Under the pieces are notes generated by a model. That model saw nothing but the letters and a program-made list of their open reading frames with translations, made no database searches and was not told the DNA's origin. Of a stretch of 64,000 nucleotides of DNA, positions 1-9,599 are shown piece after piece. Position 1 is the first letter of the stretch. The number at the start of each line of letters is the position of its first letter. The translations under genes were made by a program, and so were the position numbers. Location of the stretch: contig NZ_JBLZUR010000002.1 of the NCBI RefSeq assembly GCF_048565625.1, forward strand, positions 2,666,001 through 2,730,000, given 5' to 3'. Origin of the DNA: JBLZUR01 sp048565625 (GTDB lineage: Bacteria; Pseudomonadota; Alphaproteobacteria; Sphingomonadales; Sphingomonadaceae).

Positions 1-2
1 GC

Positions 3-638
3 TGGTGGATCGCTGCGCTTGCCGTCACAATCGGCACCAACATCCTCGACTTCCTGACCGCACCGCGGCCCGGCGAGGAACTGACGGCGGCGTTCATCCC
101 CGCCGCCCTCGTCCGTGTCGTTCTGGTGTTCTGGATCGGCTATCTGCTCGTCAGGCGGATGATGCGCGCCACGCCCGCGCAAGGCGATCGCTGGACCTTG
201 CCCCGCTATGTCGCGCTGACCCTCGTCCTCGCGATCGGCTACGGCATGACGCAGAAGATCGCCGACCTCTCCCTCGGGCAGGAGAACCTCGCCAACCGCT
301 GGCTGCTGATGCTGGCCGTCTCCGCCGCTTGGACGATCATCCTGATCCGCACCACAGCGTGGAGCGCGGCCCTGGCGGCCGGGCGCCGGTTTCGCGTCCT
401 GCCCTCGCTCTGGCGGAGCCTGTCGGGCCGGCACTTCGCCCTGTCGGTCGTGTTCGCCCAGCTGATCCTGCCGCTGATCGCGATCCACCTCGCTTTGGCG
501 CTGCTCAGCGTCACGCTCATCCTGCCGCCGCGCGCGCTGATCGGCATGGCGGTGGTCGACGGCGTCGTCTCCGCCGGGCAGATGGTCCTCACCGCCGCCC
601 TCCAGCAGACCGCCCTCATCCTCGCCGACCGCCCCTGA
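3..638 (+). CDS. Integral membrane protein, 5'-truncated by window edge
   Basis: The reading frame is open from the first bases of the window to a TGA at 636-638, so the true start lies outside. The translation has several hydrophobic stretches separated by short charged loops (for example an IGYLLVRRMM loop and a final VLTAALQQTALILA segment), giving about five predicted membrane spans. I recognise no domain. It lies 71 bases upstream of the yebC-like gene on the same strand. Its function is unknown; the codon usage (GC-rich third positions) matches its neighbours, so it is a real gene. Confidence 0.6.
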   Translation, partial: WWIAALAVTIGTNILDFLTAPRPGEELTAAFIPAALVRVVLVFWIGYLLVRRMMRATPAQGDRWTLPRYVALTLVLAIGYGMTQKIADLSLGQENLANRWLLMLAVSAAWTIILIRTTAWSAALAAGRRFRVLPSLWRSLSGRHFALSVVFAQLILPLIAIHLALALLSVTLILPPRALIGMAVVDGVVSAGQMVLTAALQQTALILADRP

Positions 639-709
639 CATTGCACCGATCGGTGCGCTGGGGTTAGAGAGCGCGGCACCCGAATAAGCACAAGGACGAG
701 CGACGGCAC

Positions 710-1453
710 ATGGCCGGCCATTCCAAATTCAAGAACATCATGCACCGCAAGGGTGCGCAGGATAAGAAGCGTTCGGGCATGTTCTCGAAGCTCAGCCGCG
801 AAATCACCGTCGCGGCGAAGATGGGCCTGCCCGATCCCGACATGAACCCGCGCCTGCGCGCCGCCGTCAACGCCGCCAAGGCGCAGTCGATGCCCAAGGA
901 CAACATCCAGCGGTCGATCGACAAGGCGAGCCGGGGCGATGTCGAAAACTATGAGGAGGTCCGCTACGAGGGCTTCGGCCCGGGCGGCGTGTCGCTGATC
1001 ATCGAATCTCTCACCGACAACCGCAACCGCACCGCCACCAACGTGCGCACCGCCGTCTCCAAGAACGGCGGCAATCTCGGCGCGGGCGGCTCGGTCAGCC
1101 ACGGCTTCGACCGCCTCGGCCTCATCAACTATCCCGCCAGCGCGGGCGACCCGGAGAAGGTGTTCGAGGCGGCGCTGGAGGCGGGGGCCGAGGACGTCAC
1201 CTCCAGCGAGGACGGCCACGAGATCTGGACGGCCCAGGCCGACCTCCACGAAGTCGCCAAGGCGCTGGAGCCGGTGCTCGGCGCGGCGGAAAGCGCCAAG
1301 CTCGCCTGGCGCCCGCAGACCATGGTCTCGGTCGGCGAGGACGACGCCGCCAAGCTCTTCAAGTTGATCGACACGTTGGACGACGACGACGACGTCCAGA
1401 CCGTCTGGGGCAATTACGAAGTCTCCGACGAGGTGATGGAGAAGCTGGGATAA
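710..1453 (+). CDS. yebC: YebC/PmpR (TACO1) family protein
   Basis: The 247-residue product begins with the family signature [18 protein letters not shown] and continues through the conserved [24 protein letters not shown] and [13 protein letters not shown] blocks, so the ATG at 710 is secure and the length is typical. Family members have been described as DNA-binding regulators and, more recently, as ribosome-associated factors that help translation of proline-rich stretches. It lies upstream of ruvC, a common arrangement (yebC-ruvC) in proteobacteria, although 223 bases containing a palindromic repeat separate the two here. Confidence 0.95.
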   Translation: MAGHSKFKNIMHRKGAQDKKRSGMFSKLSREITVAAKMGLPDPDMNPRLRAAVNAAKAQSMPKDNIQRSIDKASRGDVENYEEVRYEGFGPGGVSLIIESLTDNRNRTATNVRTAVSKNGGNLGAGGSVSHGFDRLGLINYPASAGDPEKVFEAALEAGAEDVTSSEDGHEIWTAQADLHEVAKALEPVLGAAESAKLAWRPQTMVSVGEDDAAKLFKLIDTLDDDDDVQTVWGNYEVSDEVMEKLG

Positions 1454-1495
1454 TCCGCCGCACGCGAACGCGCGTAGTCTTGATCGGGATTTTAG

Positions 1496-1640
1496 CTCAC
1501 GCGGAGGCGCGGAGACGCGGAGGCGTTGATCCCGGCGCGAAGCGCCTCCTCCATACCGCAATGGCAGGTGCCACCCGGGACAACTCTATAGCGCTTCGCG
1601 CGCCCCAGCCCCTTCTCCGCGCCTTCGCGCCTCCGCCTGA
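1496..1640. repeat. Inverted-repeat element of the CGCGGAGACGCGGAGG family
   Basis: The left arm at about 1496-1525 carries TCACGCGGAGGCGCGGAGA, and the right arm at about 1608-1640 carries the reverse-complement pattern CTTCTCCGCGCCTTCGCG. A related pair occurs at 40841-40966. The element fills most of the yebC-ruvC gap and holds no credible gene. Confidence 0.6.
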
Positions 1641-1676
1641 ACCATTTCCCGCGTCTTCGCGCTTCCACCCCCACCC

Positions 1677-2168
1677 ATGATCATCCTCGGCCTCGACCCC
1701 GGCCTCGGCACCACCGGTTGGGGCGTGATCGCGGCGGATGGCAACCGCCTGTCCCACATCGCCAACGGGCACATCCGCACCGATGCCGCCACCCCCCTCC
1801 CGCAGCGGCTCGTCACCCTTCACGCCGCGCTGACCGACCTCCTCCTCCAGCACCGCCCGGACGGCGCGGCGGTCGAGGAGGTGTTCGTCAACGCCAATCC
1901 GCGATCGACGCTGAAGCTCGGCCAGGCGCGCGGCGTGGCGCTGCTTGCCGCCGCCACTTCGGGGCTGACCCTCGGCGAATACGCCCCCACCCTCGTCAAG
2001 AAGGCGGTCGTCGGCACCGGCGGGGCGGAGAAGGCCCAGGTCCATGCGATGGTCGCCCGCCTCCTGCCCGGCGCGAAGATCGCCGGCGCGGACGCCGCCG
2101 ACGCGCTGGCGGTGGCGATCACCCACGCGCACCACCTGGCGAGCGCCCGGGCGCTCTCCCGGCGTTGA
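1677..2168 (+). CDS. ruvC: Crossover junction endodeoxyribonuclease RuvC
   Basis: A 163-residue protein starting [16 protein letters not shown], the RuvC signature with the first catalytic Asp (D7), followed by [22 protein letters not shown] with the catalytic Glu and a C-terminal [17 protein letters not shown] block with the last acidic residues. RuvC cuts Holliday junctions moved by RuvAB during recombinational repair. ruvA follows after a 108-base repeat-containing gap. ruvB, usually the third gene of this group, is not within the window downstream; the next gene is rpmJ on the other strand. Confidence 0.97.
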   Translation: MIILGLDPGLGTTGWGVIAADGNRLSHIANGHIRTDAATPLPQRLVTLHAALTDLLLQHRPDGAAVEEVFVNANPRSTLKLGQARGVALLAAATSGLTLGEYAPTLVKKAVVGTGGAEKAQVHAMVARLLPGAKIAGADAADALAVAITHAHHLASARALSRR

Positions 2169-2174
2169 CCGGCA

Positions 2175-2264
2175 CCCCGGACTTGTCCCGGGGTCCACCG
2201 TCGCGCATATCCGCCCTCCGGAGGATCTGGTCCACGGTGGATGCCGGAACAGGTCCGGCATGAC
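2175..2264. repeat. Paired palindromic repeat (CCCCGG..CCGGGG family) between ruvC and ruvA
   Basis: The left half holds CCCCGGACTTGTCCCGGGG and the right half holds TGCCGGAACAGGTCCGGCA, followed by ATGACG. The inner sequences TCCACCGT and ACGGTGGA are complementary. Related copies lie at 20537-20572 and 40983-41011. The right half creates a spurious in-frame ATG at 2241 upstream of the true ruvA start. Confidence 0.75.
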
Positions 2265-2276
2265 GGGGCAGGCATC

Positions 2277-2876
2277 GTGATCGCGCATCTCACCGGAACC
2301 CTGGCCACCACCGCCGCCGACCATGCGGTGATCGATGTCGGCGGCATCGGCTATCTCTTCGGCGCCTCGACCCGAACCCTCACCGCCCTCGGCGCCACGG
2401 GAGAGCGCGTCACCGTCCATACCGAGATGCTGGTCGCCGAGGATTCGATCCGCCTCGTCGGCTTCGCCTCTGCCGGGGAGCGCGACTGGTTCCGCCTGCT
2501 CACCTCCGTCCAGGGCGTCGGCGCACGCGTCGCGCTGGCGATCCTCTCGATTCTCGACCCCACCGAACTGACCCGCGCCGTCGTGGCGCAGGACAAGGCG
2601 ATGGTCGCGCGCGCCAACGGCGTCGGCCCGAAGCTTGCCGAGCGCATCGTCCGCGAGCTGAAGGACAAGGCGGGCGGCGCGATCGCCGGTGCCCCTGGCC
2701 TGCCGCCGCCGCCGGCCGGCACCGCCTCGGCGGACGCGCTCTCTGCCCTCGCCAATCTCGGCTTCCGCCCTGCCGAGGCGGCGGGCGCGGTGAAGGCGGC
2801 GGAGGAGGAACTCGGCCCCGGCGCGACGCTCGACGCTCTCGTCCGCATCGCGCTCAAGAAGGCGAGCCGGGCCTAA
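2277..2876 (+). CDS. ruvA: Holliday junction branch migration protein RuvA
   Basis: I chose the GTG at 2277 because the protein then starts (M)[11 protein letters not shown], the position at which RuvA proteins normally begin (MIxxLxG). The longer frame from ATG 2241 only adds 12 residues encoded by a palindromic repeat. The 199-residue product has the N-terminal OB fold, the helix-hairpin-helix region with [13 protein letters not shown] and [16 protein letters not shown], and a C-terminal RuvB-binding domain after a Pro/Ala-rich linker. RuvA tetramers bind Holliday junctions and load the RuvB motor. It is convergent with rpmJ, with a shared terminator between them. Confidence 0.95.
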   Translation: MIAHLTGTLATTAADHAVIDVGGIGYLFGASTRTLTALGATGERVTVHTEMLVAEDSIRLVGFASAGERDWFRLLTSVQGVGARVALAILSILDPTELTRAVVAQDKAMVARANGVGPKLAERIVRELKDKAGGAIAGAPGLPPPPAGTASADALSALANLGFRPAEAAGAVKAAEEELGPGATLDALVRIALKKASRA

Positions 2877-2890
2877 CCCGAACAGCAAAA

Positions 2891-2912
2891 GGCCCCGGCT
2901 TTCGCCGAGGCC
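2891..2912. terminator. Bidirectional hairpin between ruvA and rpmJ
   Basis: GGCCCCGGC pairs with GCCGAGGCC (one mismatch) around a TTTC loop. A short A run precedes it, which becomes a T run for the minus strand. It sits between convergent ruvA and rpmJ and can serve both. Confidence 0.65.
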
Positions 2913-2942
2913 CCTCACATCACCACTGGGTGCAGCCCGGGC

Positions 2943-3068
2943 TTAGCCCTGGCGCGCCTTGAAGCGGCGGTTGGTCTTGTTGATGACATAGGTGCGGCCA
3001 CGGCGGCGGATCACGCGATTGTCGCGATGCCGGTCCTTGAGCGACTTCAGAGAATTGCGAATCTTCAT
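2943..3068 (-). CDS. rpmJ: 50S ribosomal protein L36, zinc-free (type B) form
   Basis: The minus strand encodes 41 residues: [17 protein letters not shown], then [14 protein letters not shown] and a basic tail ending ARQG. This is the L36 fold, but the usual CxxC...CxxxxH zinc ligands of the C+ form are absent and replaced by other residues, which defines the zinc-independent paralogue (YkgO-like). Many Sphingomonadales carry this as their L36, so it need not be a zinc-starvation gene here. It is too short for a typical ORF cut-off. It is monocistronic, with a hairpin terminator just downstream. Confidence 0.95.
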   Translation of the reverse strand: MKIRNSLKSLKDRHRDNRVIRRRGRTYVINKTNRRFKARQG

Positions 3069-3189
3069 GGCCGGAACGCCTGCCCTGTTCTAAACATGAC
3101 TTTAAAGGAGGCGCGTCCCTATGCGGCGGCGGGACACGAGTCAACCCGGCCATTTGCATCCCTCCGCCACGCCTATAGTTTAGAGACCG

Positions 3190-3951
3190 ATGTTCGATTT
3201 CCTCAAGCGCAAGAAGCCGGCCTTCACCGCCAGTCTCCCTCCAGGCCGGCGGGTCTATGCCATCGGCGACATCCACGGCCGGCTGGACCTCCTCCTTGAG
3301 CTGTCCGGCCTGATCGCGCAGGACAATCGGGAGCGCGGGGCGGCGGAGACCGACGTCATCCTGCTGGGCGACCTGATCGATCGCGGCCGCGATTCCGCCG
3401 GCGTCATCCGCTTCGCGCGGGAGGCGCAGCCGCCCTGGGCGCGGCTGACGGCGATCAAGGGCAATCACGAGGCGTTCTTCCTCGACATCTACAACGGGAA
3501 TATCGACCGCCTTGGCCCCTGGGTTGAATATGGCGGGCGGCAGATGCTGGAGAGCTTCGGCGTCAACCCCGATCTCCTCGACGATCCGGAGGCGAACCCC
3601 AAGGCGGTCCTCGCCGCCATGCGGGCGGCGATCCCCCCGGATGTCATCACCTGGATCGAGGCGATGCCGGTCGCGGTCAGGGTTGGCGACTACCTCTTCG
3701 TCCATGCCGGCATCCGCCCCGGCGTGCCGCTGGACGAGCAGTTGGAGGAAGATGCCCTCTGGATCCGCGAGGATTTCCTCGAAAGCCAGGCGGATCACGG
3801 TGCCACCATCGTCCACGGCCACACCATCGTGCCCAAGGTAGTCAACCGCGCCAACCGCATCGGCGTTGATACCGGCGCCTACCGCAGCGACCGGCTGACC
3901 GCCGTCGGACTGGAGGGCACGGAGCGCTGGTTCCTCCAGACGAGCTATTGA
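3190..3951 (+). CDS. PPP-family metallophosphoesterase (serine/threonine phosphatase-like)
   Basis: The 253-residue protein carries the ordered metal-binding motifs of PPP phosphatases: GDIHGR at residues 26-31, GDLIDRG at about 57-63, GNHE near 92, then HAGIRPG and HGHTIV in the C-terminal half. The spacing matches bacterial PrpA/ApaH-like enzymes, which use a two-metal centre to hydrolyse phosphoproteins or diadenosine polyphosphates. The sequence cannot decide the substrate. The start ATG at 3190 gives a basic N-terminus (FLKRKK) without a signal peptide, so it is cytoplasmic. Confidence 0.88.
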   Translation: MFDFLKRKKPAFTASLPPGRRVYAIGDIHGRLDLLLELSGLIAQDNRERGAAETDVILLGDLIDRGRDSAGVIRFAREAQPPWARLTAIKGNHEAFFLDIYNGNIDRLGPWVEYGGRQMLESFGVNPDLLDDPEANPKAVLAAMRAAIPPDVITWIEAMPVAVRVGDYLFVHAGIRPGVPLDEQLEEDALWIREDFLESQADHGATIVHGHTIVPKVVNRANRIGVDTGAYRSDRLTAVGLEGTERWFLQTSY

Positions 3952-4011
3952 CCGGACCCGCGATTGGAACTTGAAGCCGGGCGTCAGGTTAGTTGCTGGC
4001 ACAATGGAAGG

Positions 4012-4635
4012 ATGATGAAGGCGATGCGCGCGAAGATCATGGGTATCGCGGTGGTTGGCGCGCTTGCGCTGTCGGGCTGCGCAACGTCCGGCGGCGGCGG
4101 TGGACGCGCCGCTCCCGCGCAGGTGACCCGCTTCCACCTCGGCCAGCCGATCGCCCCCGGCAACGTCATGATCGAGCAGCGCGGCCAGGGCGCGATCTCC
4201 CCGCTTGAGTTCAAGACATATGCCGATGCGGTCGCGCCGGAGCTGACTCGTCTCGGCTTCACCGTCACGCCGACGCTGACCACGTCCGAACTGGTCGCCG
4301 TCGTCGATGTGCGGCGCGGCACGCGAGAGCAGATGGCGCAGCGCTCGCCGCTCACCGTCGGTCTCGGCGGCGGCAGCTATGGCGGCGGGGTCGGCCTGGG
4401 CGTCGGCACCAGCTTCGGCGTCGGCAAGAAGCGCGGCGGCACCATCGTCGTGACCGAGCTGTCCGTGCAGTTGAAGCGCCGCTCCGAAGGCACCGTGATC
4501 TGGGAAGGCCGCGCCTCGACCGAGGCCACTGCCGGCGCACCCGGATCGGAACCCGGCCCCGCCGTCGCCTATCTCGCGAATGTGCTGTTCCGGGACTTCC
4601 CCGGCGAGTCGGGCAGGACGATCATCGTCAAATGA
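4012..4635 (+). CDS. DUF4136-type outer-membrane lipoprotein
   Basis: The product starts [22 protein letters not shown], and the lipobox ALSGC predicts lipidation of the Cys near residue 24. A Gly-rich linker follows, then a domain resembling DUF4136 (a conserved 'F' N-terminal strand, [16 protein letters not shown], and a C-terminal WEGRAS...A..LFRDFP block), with a Gly-rich insertion around residues 120-145. A longer frame from 3964 is unlikely because the signal peptide begins only at 4012; GGAAGG lies just upstream. Its last four bases overlap the start of the carboxypeptidase gene (ATGA), implying translational coupling. The function is unknown. Confidence 0.75.
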   Translation: MMKAMRAKIMGIAVVGALALSGCATSGGGGGRAAPAQVTRFHLGQPIAPGNVMIEQRGQGAISPLEFKTYADAVAPELTRLGFTVTPTLTTSELVAVVDVRRGTREQMAQRSPLTVGLGGGSYGGGVGLGVGTSFGVGKKRGGTIVVTELSVQLKRRSEGTVIWEGRASTEATAGAPGSEPGPAVAYLANVLFRDFPGESGRTIIVK

Positions 4636-5753
4636 CCCTGTCCGTCTCCTCCGCCTTCGACAGCGGCAACATTCGTCTCGTCTCCACCCGTGAAGACGGC
4701 TTCGATCTGGAAATCGTCACCGATCACCAGTCCGACTTCTACCAATGGTTCCACTTCCGCGTGGTCGGCGGCGCGGGCAAGGCGCTCACTCTGCGCATCG
4801 TCAACGCGGGCGGCTCCGCCTATCCGGACGGCTGGCCGAACTACAAGGCCTGCGTCAGCGAGGATCGGGAAAGCTGGTTCCGCGCCGATACCGCCTATGA
4901 GGACAAGGTACTGACCATCCGGCACACGCCAGCCTCCAACAGCGTCTGGTTCGCTTATTTCGCGCCCTATTCGATGGAGCGTCACCACGATCTCGTCGCG
5001 GCGGCGGCGGGATGCGAGGGGGTGACGGTCGCCTCGCTCGGCAAGACGCTGGACGGGCAGGACGTGGACTATCTCAGCGTCGGCGAAGGGCCGCGACAGG
5101 TCTGGATGTTCGCGCGCCAGCATCCGGGCGAGAGCATGGCGGAATGGTGGATGGAAGGCGCGATCGAGCGGCTGACCGATCCGCACGATCCCGTCGCCCG
5201 CTCGCTGCGCAAGCGCGCCACCTTCCACCTCGTGCCCAACATGAACCCCGACGGCTCCCGGCGTGGCCATCTCCGCACCAACGCCGCCGGCGTGAACCTC
5301 AACCGCGAATGGCACGCCCCCACTACGGAGAGGAGTCCCGAGGTCCTCCACGTCCGCAACAGGATGGACGAGACCGGCGTCGACTTCGCCATCGACATCC
5401 ACGGCGACGAGGCGATCCCCTACGTCTTCCTCGCTGGTTTTGAGGGCATACCCTCGCTGACCGAGCAGCAGGTCGCGAACTACGACGCCTATCAGAAGGC
5501 GCTCGCCCGGCGCTCGCCCGACTTCCAGTACAAGCACGGCTATGCCCGCGCGGGGAAGGGCAAGGCCAACATGTCCATGTCCACCAACCAGCTGGCCGAA
5601 CGCTTCGGCTGCGTGGCGATGACGCTCGAGATGCCGTTCAAGGATAATGACGACCTGCCCGACCCCGTCCACGGCTGGTCGCCCGAACGGTCGAAGCTCC
5701 TTGCCCATGCCTGTCTCGACGCGCTGCACGAGATCGTCGAGGATCTTCGCTAA
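4632..5753 (+). CDS. M14 family zinc carboxypeptidase (cytosolic type)
   Basis: A 373-residue protein with an N-terminal beta-sandwich domain (residues about 1-120, starting from [12 protein letters not shown]) followed by an M14 peptidase domain. Visible active-site elements are the zinc motif [26 protein letters not shown], the third zinc ligand in DIHGDE, and the catalytic Glu in TLEMPFKDN. This two-domain form resembles the cytosolic carboxypeptidase (AGBL/CCP-like) branch of M14. No signal peptide is seen. It shares an ATGA overlap with the upstream lipoprotein gene. The substrate is unknown; bacterial members may trim peptides or cell-wall peptides. Confidence 0.9.
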   Translation: MTLSVSSAFDSGNIRLVSTREDGFDLEIVTDHQSDFYQWFHFRVVGGAGKALTLRIVNAGGSAYPDGWPNYKACVSEDRESWFRADTAYEDKVLTIRHTPASNSVWFAYFAPYSMERHHDLVAAAAGCEGVTVASLGKTLDGQDVDYLSVGEGPRQVWMFARQHPGESMAEWWMEGAIERLTDPHDPVARSLRKRATFHLVPNMNPDGSRRGHLRTNAAGVNLNREWHAPTTERSPEVLHVRNRMDETGVDFAIDIHGDEAIPYVFLAGFEGIPSLTEQQVANYDAYQKALARRSPDFQYKHGYARAGKGKANMSMSTNQLAERFGCVAMTLEMPFKDNDDLPDPVHGWSPERSKLLAHACLDALHEIVEDLR

Positions 5754-5832
5754 CTACCTGTCGCGTTTACCTTTCGTAAGGCACGAATGGCTTAGGTGAA
5801 CCCGCCCCAGCGCGTCGGGGCGGGGAGTCAGC

Positions 5833-8061
5833 GTGACCATCAAAGCGACCTACACGATCACCAACGAGATCGGGGCGAGCGCCGCCACGGTCGGTCAGTT
5901 GAAGACGATCACCACCGCCGCCTTCAACGAATGGGGCAAGGTCCTCGCCGGGAACGCGAACCTGAAGGTCAAGATCGATCTGGTCGCGAGCAATGCCAGC
6001 GGCCGGGCCGAGGCAACGTCCACCAACCTTTGGGTGAACGGCGCCAGCACGATCGCGCAAGCGACGCCCGCCTATCAACTGCGCACCGGCAAGGAGAGCG
6101 GTCAGGACTGGGACGTCTCGATCAGCATCACCGAGGATTATCTGAAGCTGCTCCACCTTGGTACATCGTCCAAGGTGCCGGCCGGCATGACCGATGGCCT
6201 CAGCGTCATGATGCACGAGATCGGCCACTCTCTCGGCTTCAACGGCTACGGCACCGACGACCCGTCGTACAAGACGGTCTACGACGATCATCTGACCAAG
6301 CCGAACTCGAAGGGCGTCTATTCCTTCGACGGTCCCAATTCGAAGGCGGTCTACGGAAAGACCGTGCCGCTCACCTTCAACAACTACACGCATTACGGCA
6401 ATTCGGCGGACGAGCCGCTGCCCGGCGCGGACATGGTCACCGGCCTTATGAACGGCGTCCTCCTCTACACGGGCGTCCGCTACCAGATCAGCAAGCTCGA
6501 CCTCGCGATGATGGCCGACATGGGCGTCGGCACGATCTACAACGACATCTTCGACCTGCCCTATATGGACGCCTTCACCGGCGGAAAGGGCAACGATACC
6601 TACCGGATCAGCGCCTCCACCGTGCGGATCAACGAGCTGAAAGGCCAGGGAACGGACAGCGTCTTCTCCAGCGCGAACTACACCCTGTCTTCCAATGTCG
6701 AGAACCTGACCCTCACCGGCAAGGCGACGAAGGGGACCGGCAACGGCTCGGCCAACACCATCACCGGCAACTCAGCCGCCAACACGCTCTCCGGCGGGGC
6801 GGGGAACGACAAGCTGTTCGGCGGCGATGGCAACGACACGCTGGACGGCGGAACCGCCGGGGACGTCATGACCGGCGGCAAGGGCAACGACACCTACATC
6901 GTCGAGAGCACCAGGGACGTCGTTGTCGAGGCGAAGAGCGGCGGCACGGATACTGTGAAGGCGTCGGTCAGCTACACGCTCGGCTCCAACCTCGAAAACC
7001 TGACCCTGACCGGCACCGCCAAGATCAACGGCACGGGCAACAGCTCCGCCAACACCATCACCGGCAACTCAGCCGCCAACACGCTCTCCGGCGGGGCGGG
7101 GAACGACAAGCTGTTCGGCGGCGATGGCAACGACACGCTGGACGGCGGAACCGCCGGGGACGTCATGACCGGCGGCAAGGGCAACGACACCTACATCGTC
7201 GAGAGCACCAGGGACGTCGTTGTCGAGGCGAAGAGCGGCGGCACGGATACTGTGAAGGCGTCGGTCAGCTACACGCTCGGCTCCAACCTCGAAAACCTGA
7301 CCCTGACCGGCACCGCCAAGATCAACGGCACGGGCAACAGCTCTGCAAACACCATCACCGGCAACTCAGCCGCCAACACGCTCTCCGGCGGGGCTGGCAA
7401 CGACAAGCTGTTCGGCGGCGATGGCAACGACACGCTGGACGGCGGAACCGGCGCGGACACCATGACCGGCGGCAAGGGCAACGACACCTACAGCGTCGAG
7501 AGCACCAGGGACGTCGTTGTCGAGGCGAAGAGCGGCGGCACGGATACTGTGAAGGCGTCGGTCAGCTACACGCTCGGCTCCAACCTCGAAAACCTGACCC
7601 TGACCGGCACCGCCAAGATCAACGGCACGGGCAACAGTTCCGCCAACACCATCACCGGCAACTCAGCCGCCAACAAGCTGTCGGGTGGCGCGGGCAACGA
7701 CACGCTGTTCGGCGGCGCCGGCGTGGATACGCTGACCGGGGGCAGCGGCAACGACCGCTTCGTGTTCAAGGCCGGCGACACCGGCAGCACAGCGTCAAAG
7801 GCCGACCACATCACCGACTTCACGATGGGCGCGGACAAGATCGACTTGTCCGCCATCGACGCGCGGTCCGCCAGCGCCAGCAACGACAAGTTCAGCTGGA
7901 TCGGCACCCGCGCCTTCGAAGGCAAGGCCGGGCAGCTCCACTTCGAGCATGTCGGAAAGGGCACCCTGATCAGCGGCGACACCGACGGCGACAAGCTGGC
8001 CGACTTCTTCATCCACCTCGACACCCAGGTCGCGCTGACCAAGACGGATTTCGTCCTCTAG
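5833..8061 (+). CDS. Serralysin-like M10 metalloprotease with RTX repeats
   Basis: GTG at 5833 follows GGGGAG with a spacing of about five bases. The 742-residue protein has no signal peptide, as expected for type I secretion. The zinc motif HEIGHSLGF begins at H128, and the nonapeptide RTX repeats (GGAGNDKLFGGDGNDTL and relatives) fill the middle. A C-terminal peptidase_M10_C-like region (DHITDFTMGADKIDLSAID) ends in TDFVL, plausible as a secretion signal. Four ~99-residue units (residues about 280-640) are nearly identical at the DNA level. Its TAG overlaps the stop codon of the convergent hydrolase gene. No ABC/MFP secretion genes are next to it. Confidence 0.88.
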   Translation: MTIKATYTITNEIGASAATVGQLKTITTAAFNEWGKVLAGNANLKVKIDLVASNASGRAEATSTNLWVNGASTIAQATPAYQLRTGKESGQDWDVSISITEDYLKLLHLGTSSKVPAGMTDGLSVMMHEIGHSLGFNGYGTDDPSYKTVYDDHLTKPNSKGVYSFDGPNSKAVYGKTVPLTFNNYTHYGNSADEPLPGADMVTGLMNGVLLYTGVRYQISKLDLAMMADMGVGTIYNDIFDLPYMDAFTGGKGNDTYRISASTVRINELKGQGTDSVFSSANYTLSSNVENLTLTGKATKGTGNGSANTITGNSAANTLSGGAGNDKLFGGDGNDTLDGGTAGDVMTGGKGNDTYIVESTRDVVVEAKSGGTDTVKASVSYTLGSNLENLTLTGTAKINGTGNSSANTITGNSAANTLSGGAGNDKLFGGDGNDTLDGGTAGDVMTGGKGNDTYIVESTRDVVVEAKSGGTDTVKASVSYTLGSNLENLTLTGTAKINGTGNSSANTITGNSAANTLSGGAGNDKLFGGDGNDTLDGGTGADTMTGGKGNDTYSVESTRDVVVEAKSGGTDTVKASVSYTLGSNLENLTLTGTAKINGTGNSSANTITGNSAANKLSGGAGNDTLFGGAGVDTLTGGSGNDRFVFKAGDTGSTASKADHITDFTMGADKIDLSAIDARSASASNDKFSWIGTRAFEGKAGQLHFEHVGKGTLISGDTDGDKLADFFIHLDTQVALTKTDFVL
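6678..7680 (+). repeat. Tandem ~297-bp repeats within the RTX protease gene
   Basis: Four consecutive units start near 6678, 6972, 7269 and 7566, with offsets of 294, 297 and 297 bases. Units 2 and 3 look almost base-for-base identical, differing at only scattered positions (for example GCCGGGGACGTC versus GGCGCGGACACC). They encode linker beta strands plus RTX nonapeptides. The unit-to-unit identity is far above what codon constraint would demand. Confidence 0.92.
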
Positions 8062-8771
8062 GCGAAGATCTCGTTCAGGAAGGCCGTGAGCGCCGCCCAA
8101 GAGCGCCTGTCTGCGCTCTCCGAATAGCCGAAGCCCGGTCCGAGCCCCTTGCCGGGCGTGGTGAAGCTGTGGCCGGTATGGCCATAGGCGTGAAGCTGCC
8201 AGTCCGCCCCCGCCTCGGTCAGTTCCTTCGCGAGCGCCACGAAGCTGTCGGGCGGCGTCAGCGGATCGTCCCACCCCTGGCTGATCAGCAGCTTCGCCTT
8301 GATCGGCGCGTTCGGATGCGCGGGCGCGTCGAAGATCGCGTGGAACGGCGCAACACCCGTCACCTCGGCCCCGCTGCGGGCCAGATCGAGCACGCACTTG
8401 CCGCCCATGCAGTAGCCGAGCGCCGCCGTTCTGGACCCGTCGACACCGGGCAGCGCCTTGAGGACGGCCAGCGCATTCTGGAACCGCGCCTGCGCCGCCT
8501 TCCGGTCCGCCATCAGCTCGCCCATCAGCGCGGTCGCCTCCTCGGCCGTCGCGCCGGTGCGCCCGCCGCCATAGGGATCGGCCACCAGCACGACATAGCC
8601 CGCCTCCGCCAGCCGCCGTGCCTTGTCGACCTCCAGGTCACGCAGACCCCAGAAGGTCGGCGCGATCAGGATGCCCGGCGCCGGCCCGGTCACCGCATCG
8701 TCATGCACCACGCGGCCGACGAATGGCCCGCCATCGCCCTGATATTCATAGACCTCGACCGACACCGCCAT
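8058..8771 (-). CDS. Dienelactone hydrolase family protein
   Basis: The 237-residue alpha/beta hydrolase starts MAVSVEVYEY at 8771. The nucleophile motif is GYCMGG (Cys, typical of dienelactone hydrolases), the acid lies in QGWDDPLTP and the histidine in YGHTGHSF, so the Cys-Asp-His triad is complete. Family members open lactone rings in aromatic degradation, but many act on unknown esters, and no aromatic catabolic genes are nearby. The stop codon (CTA on the plus strand, 8058-8060) overlaps that of the convergent RTX protease. It is divergent from gpmA, 90 bases apart. Confidence 0.9.
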   Translation of the reverse strand: MAVSVEVYEYQGDGGPFVGRVVHDDAVTGPAPGILIAPTFWGLRDLEVDKARRLAEAGYVVLVADPYGGGRTGATAEEATALMGELMADRKAAQARFQNALAVLKALPGVDGSRTAALGYCMGGKCVLDLARSGAEVTGVAPFHAIFDAPAHPNAPIKAKLLISQGWDDPLTPPDSFVALAKELTEAGADWQLHAYGHTGHSFTTPGKGLGPGFGYSESADRRSWAALTAFLNEIFA

Positions 8772-8861
8772 ATCCGAACTCCCGTTTTCCGCACCGCAGC
8801 AGGTGACGCGGCGGCGCTCGCGTTCTAAGGCTGCCACCCAGAAATGGGGAGACCAAACCGC

Positions 8862-9548
8862 ATGCCGACGCTCGTCCTGATCCGCCACGGCCAGTCCGCC
8901 TGGAACCTGGAGAACCGCTTCACCGGCTGGTGGGATGTCGACCTGACCGAACAGGGCCATGCCGAGGCGAAGGCGGCGGGCGAGCTGCTGGCCGCCAAGG
9001 GCCTCGATTTCGACCTGACCTTCACCAGCCTGCAGACCCGCGCGATCAAGACGCTGAACATCGCGCTGGAGGCGATGGGTCGCCTCTGGCTGCCGGTCGA
9101 AAAGGACTGGCGCCTGAACGAGCGGCATTATGGCGGGCTGACCGGCCTCAACAAGGCGGAGACCGCGGCGAAGCACGGCGAGGATCAGGTGAAGGTCTGG
9201 CGCCGCAGCTTCGACATCCCCCCGCCCCCACAGGATGCGGACAGCGACTGGGATCTGTCGAAGGACCGCCGCTATGCCGGCATCACGATCCCCAACACCG
9301 AAAGCCTCAAGGACACCATCGCCCGCGTCCTCCCCTATTGGGAAGAGCGCATCGCGCCCGAGCTGAAGGCGGGCAAGCGCGTCCTGATCTCCGCCCACGG
9401 CAATTCGCTGCGCGCGCTGGTCAAGCACCTGTCGGCGATCCCCGACGCGGACATCACCGGCCTGGAAATCCCGACCGGCCAGCCGATCGTCTACGATCTG
9501 GACGAAGCGCTGAATGCGAAGGACCGGTACTACCTGTCGGAGCGCTAA
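8862..9548 (+). CDS. gpmA: 2,3-bisphosphoglycerate-dependent phosphoglycerate mutase
   Basis: Starting at ATG 8862 the 228-residue protein begins [15 protein letters not shown], which contains the phospho-acceptor histidine (RHG). [16 protein letters not shown], the [12 protein letters not shown] block and [15 protein letters not shown] (second catalytic His) are diagnostic of GpmA. It interconverts 3- and 2-phosphoglycerate in glycolysis and gluconeogenesis. The six-residue longer frame from 8844 is not needed; GGGGA precedes the chosen start. Downstream lies a paired palindromic repeat, then purE. Confidence 0.97.
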   Translation: MPTLVLIRHGQSAWNLENRFTGWWDVDLTEQGHAEAKAAGELLAAKGLDFDLTFTSLQTRAIKTLNIALEAMGRLWLPVEKDWRLNERHYGGLTGLNKAETAAKHGEDQVKVWRRSFDIPPPPQDADSDWDLSKDRRYAGITIPNTESLKDTIARVLPYWEERIAPELKAGKRVLISAHGNSLRALVKHLSAIPDADITGLEIPTGQPIVYDLDEALNAKDRYYLSER

Positions 9549-9599
9549 CCTCCGCCCGTTCCGCCCTGCCCTCTCCCTCGGCAACGTACCGTCCTCACC

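Noticed and set aside
2241..2276. Upstream ATG start for ruvA
   Set aside because: The extra 12 codons are a palindromic repeat; RuvA proteins begin at the position encoded by GTG 2277.
6678..7680. CRISPR-like direct repeats
   Set aside because: The repeats are 297-bp coding units in one reading frame, with no short repeat-spacer pattern and no cas genes.
5796..8828. A 1010-codon open frame overlapping the RTX protease in another frame
   Set aside because: It is a shadow frame kept open by the repeats; its translation is Arg/His/Gln-rich low-complexity sequence, while the 5833 frame has the zinc motif and RTX repeats.
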